A stretch of DNA of 64,000 nt from Chryseobacterium pennae (GCF_003385515.1 NZ_QNVT01000008.1:1-64000), one strand, 5' to 3'; counted from the first letter of the stretch, positions 26,081 through 34,691 are shown. The notes: generated from the sequence alone by a model not told the origin. Numbers and translations are program-made.

Positions 26081-27058
26081 TTGGCAAATACAGTAGAAGA
26101 AATTAAACGACCGATCAATGATGAAATGAAGCTTTTTGAACAGAAGTTTTATGAATCAATGCAGAGTAAAGTAGCTTTATTGGATAAAGTAACCCGTTTT
26201 ATTGTTACTACCAAAGGAAAGCAGATGCGTCCTATGTTTGTCTTTCTTTGTGCCAAGCTGGTAGGAAATGTTACCGAAAAAACCTATCGTGGAGCCTCCA
26301 TGATTGAGCTGATTCATACGGCTACTTTGGTACATGATGATGTGGTGGATGAAAGTTTTAAGCGTCGTAATTTCTTTTCTATTAATGCGTTATGGAAGAA
26401 TAAAATTGCTGTTTTGGTAGGGGATTATCTGCTGTCAAAATCAGTATTATTATCTACAGACCATAAAGATTATGATCTATTAGGAGTGATTTCTAGAACA
26501 ATCCGAGAAATGTCTGAGGGTGAGCTTCTTCAATTGGAGAAAGCCAGAAAACTGGATATTACAGAAGATGTTTATTACGAAATTATCCGTCAGAAAACAG
26601 CCACTTTAATAGCTGCCTGCTGTGAGATTGGAGTATTGTCTAACAGTACGGATGAAGTGCTGGCCAAGAAAATGCAGGACTTTGGTACTTATACAGGAAT
26701 GGCTTTCCAGATCAAAGATGACCTTTTTGATTATTTAAGCTCCAATGTAATCGGTAAGCCGGTAGGAATTGATATTAAAGAACAGAAAATGACCCTGCCT
26801 TTAATTCATACCCTGAAAATAGCAAATGAAAAGGACAGAAAATACTATTTCGATACCATCAAGCGCTATAATAACAATCCCAAGAGAGTAAAAGAACTTA
26901 TTGAGTTCGTTAAAAATTCCGGTGGTTTGGAATACTCGATCACTGTGATGAAAGACTTCCTGCAAAAAGCCAAAGATATTCTTAATGAATTTCCAGACTC
27001 TGAAGTGCGAAGCTCTTTACATAGTATGCTGAGCTATGTGATTGAAAGGAAATTTTAA
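26081..27058 (+). CDS. Trans-polyprenyl diphosphate synthase (octaprenyl-type, respiratory quinone side chain)
   Basis: A 325-residue polyprenyl synthetase. The first Asp-rich motif is Asp86-Asp87-x-x-Asp90 ('VHDDVVDES'), followed by 'RRNFFS'. The second is 'QIKDDLFDY' near residue 211. 'GKQMRPMFVFL' is the FPS-type N-terminal motif. It elongates isoprenyl diphosphate with isopentenyl diphosphate to make the side chain of menaquinone; the chain length cannot be read with certainty. TTG is taken as the start because the conserved N-terminus begins within a few codons and no in-frame ATG precedes it. It ends in a bidirectional terminator. Confidence 0.9.
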   Translation: MANTVEEIKRPINDEMKLFEQKFYESMQSKVALLDKVTRFIVTTKGKQMRPMFVFLCAKLVGNVTEKTYRGASMIELIHTATLVHDDVVDESFKRRNFFSINALWKNKIAVLVGDYLLSKSVLLSTDHKDYDLLGVISRTIREMSEGELLQLEKARKLDITEDVYYEIIRQKTATLIAACCEIGVLSNSTDEVLAKKMQDFGTYTGMAFQIKDDLFDYLSSNVIGKPVGIDIKEQKMTLPLIHTLKIANEKDRKYYFDTIKRYNNNPKRVKELIEFVKNSGGLEYSITVMKDFLQKAKDILNEFPDSEVRSSLHSMLSYVIERKF

Positions 27059-27072
27059 GAATAAAACATAAT

Positions 27073-27107
27073 AAAAATCGGAATACTATAAGCATTCCGA
27101 TTTTTTC
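27073..27107. terminator. Bidirectional terminator between convergent genes
   Basis: AAAAATCGGAAT and ATTCCGATTTTTT pair over a 9-nt loop, with T-runs on both strands. Confidence 0.85.
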
Positions 27108-27109
27108 TT

Positions 27110-27901
27110 TTAAATTTTCTGAATTGTTACATTGGTTACATTTCCGCTTCCGGTACTTCCGGTTTCTGTCGCAAGAACTGTACAGTTTTGATTTGGTGCG
27201 GCTGTAAAACGGATTTGATAACCGGCAGCAGGAATGACCAGCATGGTGGTATAATTCATGAGTTCTCCTACGGTTCCTGAAGTTGCTGTAGCATTATAAT
27301 GACTTCCCCTTCCCAGATAATTGGCATCAGGAACAGGACGTATTCCCAGAAGTAGCTGGGTTCCGGCTGCTGCATTTGAGAAACTGGCTTGCAGGGTAAT
27401 CAGGTAGTTTCCCGGCTGGTTGAACGTTAAAATTCCCGTACTTGTATTATAGGAATAAAATGGCGAAGTTGCTAATGGAGTAGAAAACAGTAATGTGGTA
27501 ATAGAAATAGTCGTAAGATTTTGGCTGGCTGTAAGACGGGCATGAAATAACGAATAATCTGTAAAATTAATGGTCTTTAGTACTCCGTTTGCATCAGCCA
27601 CCACAACTCTGTCATTTCCTCCTACCCCAATATTTGAGTTAATATTTCGAATTCTGACATTTCCTGAACTAACATCCAGTTTGTCCGTAGGTACAGTAGT
27701 TCCAATGCCCATATTTCCTGTTCCTGTTACAACAAAATCATTGGCCTGCTGTAATACGGAAGGGATTCCGGTTGTTGGATTATCTTTTGCTGCATCAACG
27801 TGGAATGCAGCTTGGGGATTACTCGTGTTTATCCCTACCTGCGCGATTGTAAGCATAGGAAATGCCAAAGCATTTACCACCGCCAATAATTTAATTTTCA
27901 T
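27110..27901 (-). CDS. Secreted surface protein with tail-fibre-like N-terminus and C1q/TNF-like C-terminus
   Basis: From the ATG at 27901 the protein has 263 residues. A longer frame from 27970 begins with a stretch that does not look like a signal peptide. Signal peptide about 1-20 (ending TIAQ) precedes 'VGINTSNPQAAFHVDAAKDN' and 'GNMGIGTTVPTDKLDVSSGN', which are 'GIGTxxPxxkLdV' repeats typical of phage-tail-fibre-like flavobacterial surface proteins. The last 130 residues ('FHARLTASQNL', 'FNQPGNYLITLQASF', final strand 'NVTIQKI') resemble a C1q/TNF jelly-roll trimerisation domain. Probably a trimeric surface adhesin; no type IX sorting domain. A related N-terminus occurs at 54807-55697. 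Confidence 0.72.
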   Translation of the reverse strand: MKIKLLAVVNALAFPMLTIAQVGINTSNPQAAFHVDAAKDNPTTGIPSVLQQANDFVVTGTGNMGIGTTVPTDKLDVSSGNVRIRNINSNIGVGGNDRVVVADANGVLKTINFTDYSLFHARLTASQNLTTISITTLLFSTPLATSPFYSYNTSTGILTFNQPGNYLITLQASFSNAAAGTQLLLGIRPVPDANYLGRGSHYNATATSGTVGELMNYTTMLVIPAAGYQIRFTAAPNQNCTVLATETGSTGSGNVTNVTIQKI

Positions 27902-27924
27902 CTGTTTTTTTTTTTTGAGATATG

Positions 27925-27932
27925 CAAGGGTA
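27925..27932 (-). promoter_or_regulatory. Near-consensus -7 box for the C1q-like surface gene
   Basis: TACCCTTG on the minus strand differs from TAnnTTTG at one position. It lies 23 bp before the start, with a long A-tract (T-run on the plus strand) between. Confidence 0.4.
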
Positions 27933-28083
27933 AAATTACAACTATGACGGCAAATAGACAAATATTTCATTCATTTGTGATTTATTTGCTTATTTAAGTA
28001 TTTTTTATTTGTTAATTTTAATATTTACTTGCTTAATCTGTAATTTTAAATGGTTTTTAAAGCGATTAATAGGATAATATTAA

Positions 28084-28377
28084 TTAAATTATTTTCATAG
28101 TTACAATAATAACAGCTAGAACTATACAAAATAAAGCGATTAAAAATAAATAATCCGCAATACTCTCAAACGTGTATTCCCTCTTTTTATTTCCCGTTCT
28201 GATGGCCAGAAAGGAAAAGAAGCAGCTACAGGCAAAAAGAATACAGGCAAAGCCTGCAAATTCGTCTAAATATGTATTGTGACTGATCTTAGCGATTTTC
28301 AGAGAGGTAATAATAATCAATGAAAATCCTAGAAGATTGCTCGATGCATTCAGAATATGGGGTGATTTTTTTTCCAT
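28084..28377 (-). CDS. Small hypothetical membrane protein
   Basis: A 97-residue protein from the ATG at 28377; the frame could extend ten codons further without a conserved look. It has three hydrophobic segments (about residues 12-28, 38-60 and 76-95) joined by short polar loops, the second containing 'RTGNKKREYTFESIADY'. No family is recognised. It lies alone between the surface-protein gene and the divergent E1 gene. Confidence 0.6.
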   Translation of the reverse strand: MEKKSPHILNASSNLLGFSLIIITSLKIAKISHNTYLDEFAGFACILFACSCFFSFLAIRTGNKKREYTFESIADYLFLIALFCIVLAVIIVTMKII

Positions 28378-28513
28378 CTTTACAATTTTTTTCAAAATAA
28401 AGCACAATTTTTTTTATTATCAAATTTTTAAAAAAGATTATTAAAAATTAAAATTAATTTAAAAAGTGTATATTAGCGAAATACTTGAAGAACAAAAACT
28501 TTTTTACTTAGCT

Positions 28514-30946
28514 ATGCAAACAACCTATATTGAAACACAGCAAATATCCTTTCAAGATTTTAAAAATCAGATACTTGAAGACTACAGGTTAGGGAGGATT
28601 TCTCGTGAAATGTCTTATCTCGGAAGGAGAGAAGTACTTACCGGAAAAGCTAAATTCGGAATTTTTGGGGATGGTAAGGAACTTCCTCAGCTTGCAATGG
28701 CGAAGGTTTTCAGAAATGGAGACTTCCGTTCAGGGTATTATAGAGATCAGACTTTTGCATTGGCAATAAATGCTTTAACGGCAGAAAGTTTCTTTGCGCA
28801 GATGTACGCGGATACAAGCGTAGAAAGAGAGCCGGCTTCAGCAGGAAGACAGATGAACGGACACTTTGCAACAAGAAGTTTAAATGAAGACGGAAGCTGG
28901 AAAGATTTAACAGCACAGAAGAATATTTCTTCGGATATTTCACCTACAGCAGGACAAATGCCAAGACTATTAGGATTGGCTCAAGCTTCTACTATATATA
29001 AAAACGTAAAATTTGACGGTTCTGAGAAGTTTTCAAGAGAAGGAAATGAGATTGCTTTCGGAACAATTGGTGATGCTTCTACCGCTGAAGGTCACTTCTG
29101 GGAAACACTGAATGCTGCATGTGCACTTCAGGTTCCTATGATCGTATCAATCTGGGATGACGGATATGGAATTTCAGTTCCTACCAAAAACCAGAGAGCA
29201 AAAGCTGATATCAGTGAAATGCTAAGCGGTTTCCAAAGAAAAGAAGGAGAAAATCAAGGTTGTGAAATCATTCAGGTGAAAGCTTGGGATTATGCAGCAT
29301 TATTGGATGCTTATGCTAAAGCAGAGCATTTTGCGAGAACAGAAAGTGTTCCTGTAGTAGTACATGTGGTAGATGTTACCCAGCCTCAAGGGCACTCTAC
29401 ATCAGGATCTCACGAAAGATATAAAAACGAAGAGCGTTTAGCCTGGGAAGCTGAGTTTGACGGATTGGTGAAATTCAAAGAGTGGATTCTGAACTATTCT
29501 ATCGAAATTGATGGAAAAGAAGAAGTAATTGCAACTGCTGAAGAATTGGAAGCAATTGATGAAGATGCTAAAAAAACAGCTAAAGCAGGGCAAAAAACAG
29601 CTTGGGATAGCTACCAGACTGCCATCAAAGAATTAATTCAGTCTGTTGTTCCTTTGGTAGAAAATATTAAAGGTCAGAATGCTGAAGTAGAAGCAGCACT
29701 TACTCACTTCAATAAATTGGTTTCAAAAGCTAAGAAAGATGTATTCCATTTAGCAAGAAAAACTTTACTGGCTACAAGAGGTACTAATTCTGCAGAAAGA
29801 AATCAATTGATGCAGAAGTACAATGAAGTTTCTGAAATTGAAAAAGACAATTATTCATCTCACTTATATTCTCAGTCTGAATGGAAAGCTGAAAACATCC
29901 AGGAAATTAAGCCTGTTTACTCAGACAGTTCTGAAGACGTTGATGGAAGAGTAGTGATCAGAAATAATTTTGATAAAATCTTTGAAAAATATCCAGAAAC
30001 CCTAATCTTTGGTGAAGATACCGGAAACATTGGTGACGTAAATCAGGGATTGGAAGGGATGCAGGAGAAATACGGAGCATTACGTATCGCTGATACAGGA
30101 ATTCGTGAAGCTACCATTCTTGGACAGGGAATTGGTATGGCAATGAGAGGTTTAAGACCAATTGCTGAAATTCAGTACTTAGACTATGTTCTTTACTGTT
30201 TACAGGGAATGAGTGATGATCTGGCAACAGTGCATTACAGAACCAAAGGTGGTCAGAAGGCTCCACTAATCATCAGAACTAGAGGTCACAGATTGGAAGG
30301 AATCTGGCATTCAGGTTCTCCGATGGCGGGAATTCTTAACCTTTCAAAAGGTATTTTAGTATTGGTACCAAGAAACCTTACTAAAGCTGCCGGATTCTAC
30401 AATACAATGCTTCAGGCGGACGAACCTGCGATTATTGTAGAATGCCTGAACGGATACAGATTAAAAGAAAAGCAACCAGATAACTTAGGGGAATTCACTG
30501 TTCCTGTAGGTAAAATTGAAGTAACGAAAGAAGGTAAAGACGTTACTCTGGTAACTTACGGTTCTACATGGAGAATTGTAACAGAAGCAGCTAACGAGTT
30601 AGAAAAATTAGGAATCTCTGCAGAAGTGATCGATATCCAGTCGTTAATTCCTTTCGATTTATCTCACGAGATTGCTGAAAGTGTTAAGAAAACTAACAGG
30701 TTAGTAGTAATCGATGAAGATGTTGAAGGTGGAACTACAGGATTTATCCTACAGCAGATCTTAGAAAAGCAGAAAGCTTTCAGATACCTGGATTCAGATC
30801 CGTTGACGATCTCTGCAAATGATCACAGACCAGCATATGCAAGTGATGGTGATTATTTCAGTAAGCCGTCTACAGACGATATGGTAGAAAAGATCTACGC
30901 TATGTTTAATGAAACCAATCCTCAGAAATATCCTGCGATATTCTAA
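28514..30946 (+). CDS. Fused E1 alpha/beta subunit of a 2-oxoacid dehydrogenase complex
   Basis: About 810 residues from the ATG at 28514. The N-terminal half is E1-alpha, with the thiamine diphosphate motif around 'IGDASTAEGHFWETLN' and 'WDDGYGISVPT'. The C-terminal half, from about residue 480, is E1-beta, with 'FGEDTGNIGDVNQGL', 'DTGIREATILGQGIGMAM' and a transketolase C-terminal domain ending near 'NPQKYPAIF'. It decarboxylates a branched-chain or related 2-oxoacid and loads the acyl group on lipoyl-E2. In many bacteria alpha and beta are separate genes; the fusion is common in Bacteroidota. No E2 is next to it, and an E3 (lpdA) lies at 56590. Confidence 0.9.
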   Translation: MQTTYIETQQISFQDFKNQILEDYRLGRISREMSYLGRREVLTGKAKFGIFGDGKELPQLAMAKVFRNGDFRSGYYRDQTFALAINALTAESFFAQMYADTSVEREPASAGRQMNGHFATRSLNEDGSWKDLTAQKNISSDISPTAGQMPRLLGLAQASTIYKNVKFDGSEKFSREGNEIAFGTIGDASTAEGHFWETLNAACALQVPMIVSIWDDGYGISVPTKNQRAKADISEMLSGFQRKEGENQGCEIIQVKAWDYAALLDAYAKAEHFARTESVPVVVHVVDVTQPQGHSTSGSHERYKNEERLAWEAEFDGLVKFKEWILNYSIEIDGKEEVIATAEELEAIDEDAKKTAKAGQKTAWDSYQTAIKELIQSVVPLVENIKGQNAEVEAALTHFNKLVSKAKKDVFHLARKTLLATRGTNSAERNQLMQKYNEVSEIEKDNYSSHLYSQSEWKAENIQEIKPVYSDSSEDVDGRVVIRNNFDKIFEKYPETLIFGEDTGNIGDVNQGLEGMQEKYGALRIADTGIREATILGQGIGMAMRGLRPIAEIQYLDYVLYCLQGMSDDLATVHYRTKGGQKAPLIIRTRGHRLEGIWHSGSPMAGILNLSKGILVLVPRNLTKAAGFYNTMLQADEPAIIVECLNGYRLKEKQPDNLGEFTVPVGKIEVTKEGKDVTLVTYGSTWRIVTEAANELEKLGISAEVIDIQSLIPFDLSHEIAESVKKTNRLVVIDEDVEGGTTGFILQQILEKQKAFRYLDSDPLTISANDHRPAYASDGDYFSKPSTDDMVEKIYAMFNETNPQKYPAIF

Positions 30947-30966
30947 TTAGGATTAAAGATAAATTA

Positions 30967-31000
30967 AACCGCTTTCATTATCTGAAAGCGGTTTTTTGTT
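30967..31000 (+). terminator. Terminator after the E1 gene
   Basis: AACCGCTTTC (30967-30976) and GAAAGCGGTT (30984-30993), with a 7-nt loop and a T-run. Confidence 0.85.
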
Positions 31001-31062
31001 TTGATGCTGTAAATCTGACCTTGAATTAATAATTGATACCTCTTGTTAATTTGTTTTTCAGT

Positions 31063-31479
31063 TTAATCCCCTTCAGCCAAAGTAATGCGCAGCTTATTCA
31101 AAGTATTCATTAAAGTAATACTCGATGTCAGTTCAATAATTTCTCTTTCTGTAAAATGTTGAAATATTTTTTCCCTGGCTTCTTGCCAGTCATTATTGTT
31201 ATAAGTTACGGCTTCTGCCCAGCTCAAAACAAGCTTCTGCTTTACATCAAAAACTTTGGTATGTCTCCAGCCTGGTAATCGGTTAATGATATCCTGTTCA
31301 AAGCCAAAATTAAGAAGTTCTTTAGCATGATAACTGCAGCAGTAAGCGCAGCCATTGATTTGAGATACACGTAATTCTGCCAGTGCAATCAGTTTTTCAT
31401 CAATACCAGACTTTCGGATGCTGGAGTGGGCTTTATACAGGTAACCAATGGTTTCTTTTGCTATTTCTTTGTAATTCAT
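31063..31479 (-). CDS. AhpD-like carboxymuconolactone decarboxylase-family protein
   Basis: A 138-residue protein from the ATG at 31479. An upstream in-frame extension to 31584 is rejected because it is unlike the family and abuts the divergent gene. It contains the AhpD/CMD core 'ELRVSQINGCAYCCSYHAKELL' with Cys44-x2-Cys47-x3-His51, the redox-active thiol pair and proton-relay His of peroxidase-type members. Such proteins reduce peroxides or partner peroxiredoxins. It is a lone gene facing a small membrane-protein gene. Confidence 0.85.
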   Translation of the reverse strand: MNYKEIAKETIGYLYKAHSSIRKSGIDEKLIALAELRVSQINGCAYCCSYHAKELLNFGFEQDIINRLPGWRHTKVFDVKQKLVLSWAEAVTYNNNDWQEAREKIFQHFTEREIIELTSSITLMNTLNKLRITLAEGD

Positions 31480-31583
31480 AATGAAATATTTTCTGCAAAT
31501 TTGCATCAGAAATAGTTGAGAAACTATATACTTACTTTTTCGTGCTATACTAACCTTTTTGAAAGCATCTTCACAAAACAACA

Positions 31584-31871
31584 ATGGAAGGAATTATATC
31601 ATTTTTAAAAACAAGAAAAATAGCTCTGGTTATTTCTATACTATATGTTGGTATAGGAACCATAGGGGTTTGCTCAGCCTATAGAAGTGATCTTTTATAT
31701 GGTGAATGGACTTTATATGCTTTATTAATAACATTACCTGTATCAATTTTGAGTTTTGCGTACAGATATGCTGACCCGAACATATTTCCTGTTTTATTTA
31801 TTCAGTTTATTATGTTTTTGATTACATTTTTTATCTTGTCTTTATTTATAAAAAGTAAGCCTAAAAATTAA
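31584..31871 (+). CDS. Small hypothetical membrane protein
   Basis: A 95-residue protein with three predicted membrane helices (about 13-32, 42-60 and 67-89) and a Lys-rich end. No family is recognised. It is transcribed away from the AhpD-like gene and converges on the HxlR gene. Confidence 0.6.
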   Translation: MEGIISFLKTRKIALVISILYVGIGTIGVCSAYRSDLLYGEWTLYALLITLPVSILSFAYRYADPNIFPVLFIQFIMFLITFFILSLFIKSKPKN

Positions 31872-31908
31872 TAGATGACTTTCAGAGTTATTTTAAAACA
31901 AAAAGATA

Positions 31909-32301
31909 TCAAACATTGACAGCCTTTTTATTTTTTATATCTTCATTCAAAAAAGCACAGTCTTTGTCTTCATGTTGTCCTTTCACCTGATATTTCGCTT
32001 CCCATTCTTCCAACAGATATAGAATAGGCAATAGGGCTAACCCTTTTTCGGTAAGTGAATATTCTACTCTTGGAGGGAGCTCTTTAAACTCTTCTCGGAT
32101 CACCAGACCATCAGTTTCCATTTCACGAAGCTGGTCTGTCAATACTTTTCTCGAGATCACATTAATACGTACGGCAAGCTCTCCAAAACGTAACTTTCGG
32201 TCTTTAATTACCAATACAATAATTGGTTTCCATTTGCTTCCCAAAGCAGCCATTGCTTTACCTAAAGGACAGCTGTACTGCATTAATTCATTCTTTTTCA
32301 T
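31909..32301 (-). CDS. HxlR-family winged-helix regulator
   Basis: A 130-residue regulator of the HxlR family: 'CPLGKAMAALGSKWKPIIVL' (Cys11 and the first helix), 'LRFGELAVRINVISRKVLTDQL' (helix-turn-helix) and 'PPRVEYSLTEKGLALLPIL' (wing and dimer helix). The N-terminal Cys is conserved in HxlR regulators that sense electrophiles or oxidants. It is divergent from an old yellow enzyme homologue that reduces electrophilic alkenes. Repeated GTTAC motifs in the shared upstream region are its probable operators. Confidence 0.93.
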   Translation of the reverse strand: MKKNELMQYSCPLGKAMAALGSKWKPIIVLVIKDRKLRFGELAVRINVISRKVLTDQLREMETDGLVIREEFKELPPRVEYSLTEKGLALLPILYLLEEWEAKYQVKGQHEDKDCAFLNEDIKNKKAVNV

Positions 32302-32303
32302 AC

Positions 32304-32343
32304 GTTACTTTAATGTTACTAATGTAAGTTACTGCGAAGTTAC
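32304..32343. promoter_or_regulatory. Four GTTAC direct repeats (probable HxlR sites)
   Basis: GTTAC begins at 32304, 32315, 32328 and 32339 (spacings 11, 13 and 11 bp), covering the start-proximal region of the HxlR gene. Confidence 0.6.
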
Positions 32344-32385
32344 CACTATTTTTTTAATGAAAGATACAAAAACGAACTATTATTA

Positions 32386-32400
32386 GTTACTTTGTGTAAC
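32386..32400. promoter_or_regulatory. GTTAC-N5-GTAAC palindrome before the old yellow enzyme gene
   Basis: GTTACTTTGTGTAAC is a 15-bp inverted repeat that uses the same GTTAC half-site as the direct repeats. It overlaps a TACTTTG sequence that may serve as the -7 box. Confidence 0.6.
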
Positions 32401-32423
32401 AATTATAAAACAAGATTTTAAAT

Positions 32424-33485
32424 ATGAGTACATCATCATTATTTAAACCGTTTCAATACAAAAATTTACAGCTTAAAAATAGAATTGTAATGGCTCCAAT
32501 GACCAGAGCACAATCTGACAATGGAGTTCCTACGCAAAAAATAGCTGATTATTATGGAAGAAGAGCCGCTTCAGAAGTAGGACTGATTCTTTCAGAAGGA
32601 ACTGTTATCAACAGACCTGCATCGAAAAACGTGCAGAATATTCCGGATTTTTATGGAAGTGAAGCTTTGAACGGCTGGAAAAACGTAATCGATACCGTAC
32701 ATCAGAATGGCGGTAAAATGGGACCTCAGATCTGGCATGTAGGAGATACCAGAATGTCTGAAGATTATCCGCTATTGCCAATGGAAAAAGTATCTACAAT
32801 GACCATTGAAGATATTCAGGATACTATTGCACAGTTTGCTGCTTCTGCAAAATCAGCGAAAGATCTTGGCTTCGACTGTCTTGAAATTCATGGAGCACAT
32901 GGCTATCTTATCGATCAGTTTTTCTGGGAAGTAACCAATACAAGAACAGACGAGTATGGTGGTAAGACCTTAAAGGAAAGAAGCAGATTTGCCATTGAAG
33001 TGGTGAAAGCCATAAGATTGGCAGTGGGAGAGGATTTTACAATAATTCTTCGCCTATCTCAATGGAAGCAGCAGGATTATAAAACCAAATTAGCCCTTAC
33101 TCCCAACGAAATGGAAGACTGGCTATTACCGCTAAAAGAAGCCGGAGTAGATATTTTCCATTGCTCACAACGCCGTTTCTGGGAACCGGAATTTGATGGA
33201 TCAGATTTGAACTTTGCAGGCTGGGCAAAAAAGATTACAGGGCAACCAACGATTACCGTAGGTTCTGTTGGCCTAAACGGAGATTTCCTGAATGCATTTG
33301 CAGGACAGGGAACGGAAAAAACTGATCTTACAGAACTGATAAGAAGGTTAGACAATGAAGAATTTGACCTTGTGGCAGTAGGGCGTGCTATCTTACAGGA
33401 TTACCAGTGGGTAAAGAAGATCAAAGACGGAAATACAGAAGAAATTCTGGACTTTACAGCAGAAAGTATGAGCGTATTATTTTAA
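32424..33485 (+). CDS. Old yellow enzyme-family NADH:flavin oxidoreductase (alkene reductase)
   Basis: A 353-residue FMN-dependent TIM barrel. 'LFKPFQYKNLQLKNRIVMAPMTRAQSDNGVPT' is the N-terminal FMN strand. 'WHVGDTRMSEDYP' and 'GFDCLEIHGAHGYLIDQFFW' carry the substrate and FMN residues ('HGAHGYL'). 'NTRTDEYGGKTLKERSRFAIEVV' is the OYE signature, and 'VGRAILQDYQWVKKI' binds the FMN phosphate. It reduces activated C=C bonds of enones and other electrophiles. It is divergent from an HxlR regulator, a common pairing that gives electrophile-induced expression. Confidence 0.92.
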   Translation: MSTSSLFKPFQYKNLQLKNRIVMAPMTRAQSDNGVPTQKIADYYGRRAASEVGLILSEGTVINRPASKNVQNIPDFYGSEALNGWKNVIDTVHQNGGKMGPQIWHVGDTRMSEDYPLLPMEKVSTMTIEDIQDTIAQFAASAKSAKDLGFDCLEIHGAHGYLIDQFFWEVTNTRTDEYGGKTLKERSRFAIEVVKAIRLAVGEDFTIILRLSQWKQQDYKTKLALTPNEMEDWLLPLKEAGVDIFHCSQRRFWEPEFDGSDLNFAGWAKKITGQPTITVGSVGLNGDFLNAFAGQGTEKTDLTELIRRLDNEEFDLVAVGRAILQDYQWVKKIKDGNTEEILDFTAESMSVLF

Positions 33486-33629
33486 TAAGTATGGTGGATA
33501 GTTAATAAGCTTCGCTGTCAATTTTTAACAGCATATTTTATTTACCTGCGGAGAATTGATTGTTCACCATCCATATTAATCATCATAATTCACTTTATTT
33601 TATATTTAATTTCACCTATTTATTAAAGA

Positions 33630-33665
33630 AACCGGCTTTCAGAATCTTCTGAAAGCCGGTTTTAT
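33630..33665. terminator. Bidirectional terminator between the old yellow enzyme and GG-peptide genes
   Basis: AACCGGCTTTCAG and CTGAAAGCCGGTT pair perfectly over a 6-nt loop, with T-rich flanks on both strands. Confidence 0.85.
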
Positions 33666-33679
33666 TATATTTCATAAAA

Positions 33680-33835
33680 TCAACATGCGTATTCATCTCC
33701 TACACAGCTCCAGTAGGCCGGATGTCCATTTTCTGCTTTATAACGGCAAGGTCTTGCCCCAGGCTCGCAGACAGGAGCATTTCCTCCATTGATTTTCTTT
33801 AATTCTGATTTTGCTAATTTTTTTAAATTTTTCAT
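33680..33835 (-). CDS. Double-glycine-leader peptide (bacteriocin-like), copy 1
   Basis: A 51-residue peptide. Residues 1-18 form a leader, MKNLKKLAKSELKKINGG, ending in the Gly-Gly that C39-peptidase ABC transporters cleave. The 33-residue core contains four Cys (positions 23, 30, 44 and 51) with 'VCEPGARPC', suggesting two disulfides, plus one Trp. It is 48% or more alike to the second peptide just upstream, with a nearly identical leader and matching 'NAP.C.P...PC' opening. It resembles the bacteriocin-like GG-leader peptides found in multiple copies in Chryseobacterium. No modifying enzyme or C39 transporter is adjacent. Confidence 0.85.
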   Translation of the reverse strand: MKNLKKLAKSELKKINGGNAPVCEPGARPCRYKAENGHPAYWSCVGDEYAC

Positions 33836-33893
33836 AGTGTAATGTGTTGATTAGTATTGAACTGATTTTGTTTTGTGAGAAATACAGAATGAA

Positions 33894-34046
33894 TTAATCA
33901 CATTCCTCAGTCACTAAAATACATCTCCAGCGGGCACGTCCGTCAGAAAAATATAAACAAGGAGTGGTATCCGGAGGACAGTTCGGAGCATTTCCACCAT
34001 TAATTTTTTTTAACTCTACTTTTGCTAATTTTCTTAAATTTTTCAT
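33894..34046 (-). CDS. Double-glycine-leader peptide (bacteriocin-like), copy 2
   Basis: A 50-residue peptide starting at the ATG at 34046. The leader MKNLRKLAKVELKKINGG is followed by a 32-residue core with four Cys ('NCPPDTTPC', then 'RCILVTEEC') and one Trp. The frame is open further upstream, but a good promoter at 34070-34099 lies in that extension and fixes the start at 34046. It is 58 bp ahead of copy 1 on the same strand, and the two probably share the promoter and the bidirectional terminator. Cysteine spacing agrees with copy 1 at the first pair. Confidence 0.85.
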   Translation of the reverse strand: MKNLRKLAKVELKKINGGNAPNCPPDTTPCLYFSDGRARWRCILVTEECD

Positions 34047-34069
34047 AGGTAATAATTTGTTGATGGTTA

Positions 34070-34099
34070 CAAATGTAATATTTTTTATGAATACCGCAA
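34070..34099 (-). promoter_or_regulatory. Promoter of the GG-leader peptide pair
   Basis: On the minus strand a TTG (complement of 34097-34099), a 19-bp spacer and TACATTTG (complement of 34070-34077) match the Bacteroidota consensus, 24 bp before the copy 2 start. Confidence 0.75.
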
Positions 34100-34207
34100 G
34101 GTTTTTCTTTAAGTTGTGAGATAAATATAAATTCATATTTGTTGTTTCATTTTTTCTTTTCTTTGCCAATCTATTTATCCTTACAATAAGGACTTTAAAA
34201 AAGCACT

Positions 34208-34687
34208 GTGTCATATAAATATTTATTACCCACAATAGCGTTTCTGTTTCTTTCCTGCAAACAGGAAACAATAAAATCCGAATCCAAAGTTGCGGATAGC
34301 CATATTCTTGAACAGGAAAAAGCAGCCCCGGATTCACTTCGCAAAGAAGTAACAGAACAGAAAGCTATTCCTTTCAATCTCTATGCTGAATGGGAAGGAG
34401 TATACAGCTATTGTAAGCCGGATGAAAGATCTGATGGATTCAAGTCAGTGACTTGCTTTGAAATTTCCATATCTAAAAATGAAGTTACCGTTGATGGAAA
34501 TACTCTTCTTTGTATAGGAACTTATAGCATCAAAGGTAATAAAGATGAAGCAGAACTGAGATATGCCGGAGATGAAAATGTCTGTGAAGATCATTTTTTC
34601 AGATTGAAAAGAGAAGGCAAAAAGATTGTCCTGTATGATTTTATGAACCCTGATCAGGAAAGAGAAGTAAAGATAAAGAAAAATTGA
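34208..34687 (+). CDS. Hypothetical lipoprotein
   Basis: A 159-residue lipoprotein with a GTG start. The signal peptide ends in the lipobox LFLS-C17. A Ser/Glu/Lys linker (about 18-55) precedes a beta-rich domain with four Cys ('EGVYSYCKP', 'SVTCFEIS', 'LLCIGTYS', 'ENVCEDHFF') that could form two disulfides. No enzyme motif is visible. It is transcribed away from the GG-peptide pair and is followed after 4 bp by another lipoprotein gene. An immunity role for the neighbouring peptides is conceivable but unsupported. Confidence 0.7.
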   Translation: MSYKYLLPTIAFLFLSCKQETIKSESKVADSHILEQEKAAPDSLRKEVTEQKAIPFNLYAEWEGVYSYCKPDERSDGFKSVTCFEISISKNEVTVDGNTLLCIGTYSIKGNKDEAELRYAGDENVCEDHFFRLKREGKKIVLYDFMNPDQEREVKIKKN

Positions 34688-34691
34688 AATT

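Noticed and set aside
34047..34337. Long N-terminal extension of the second GG-leader peptide
   Set aside because: It would place the conserved leader in the middle of a protein and runs through the pair's promoter and the divergent lipoprotein start.
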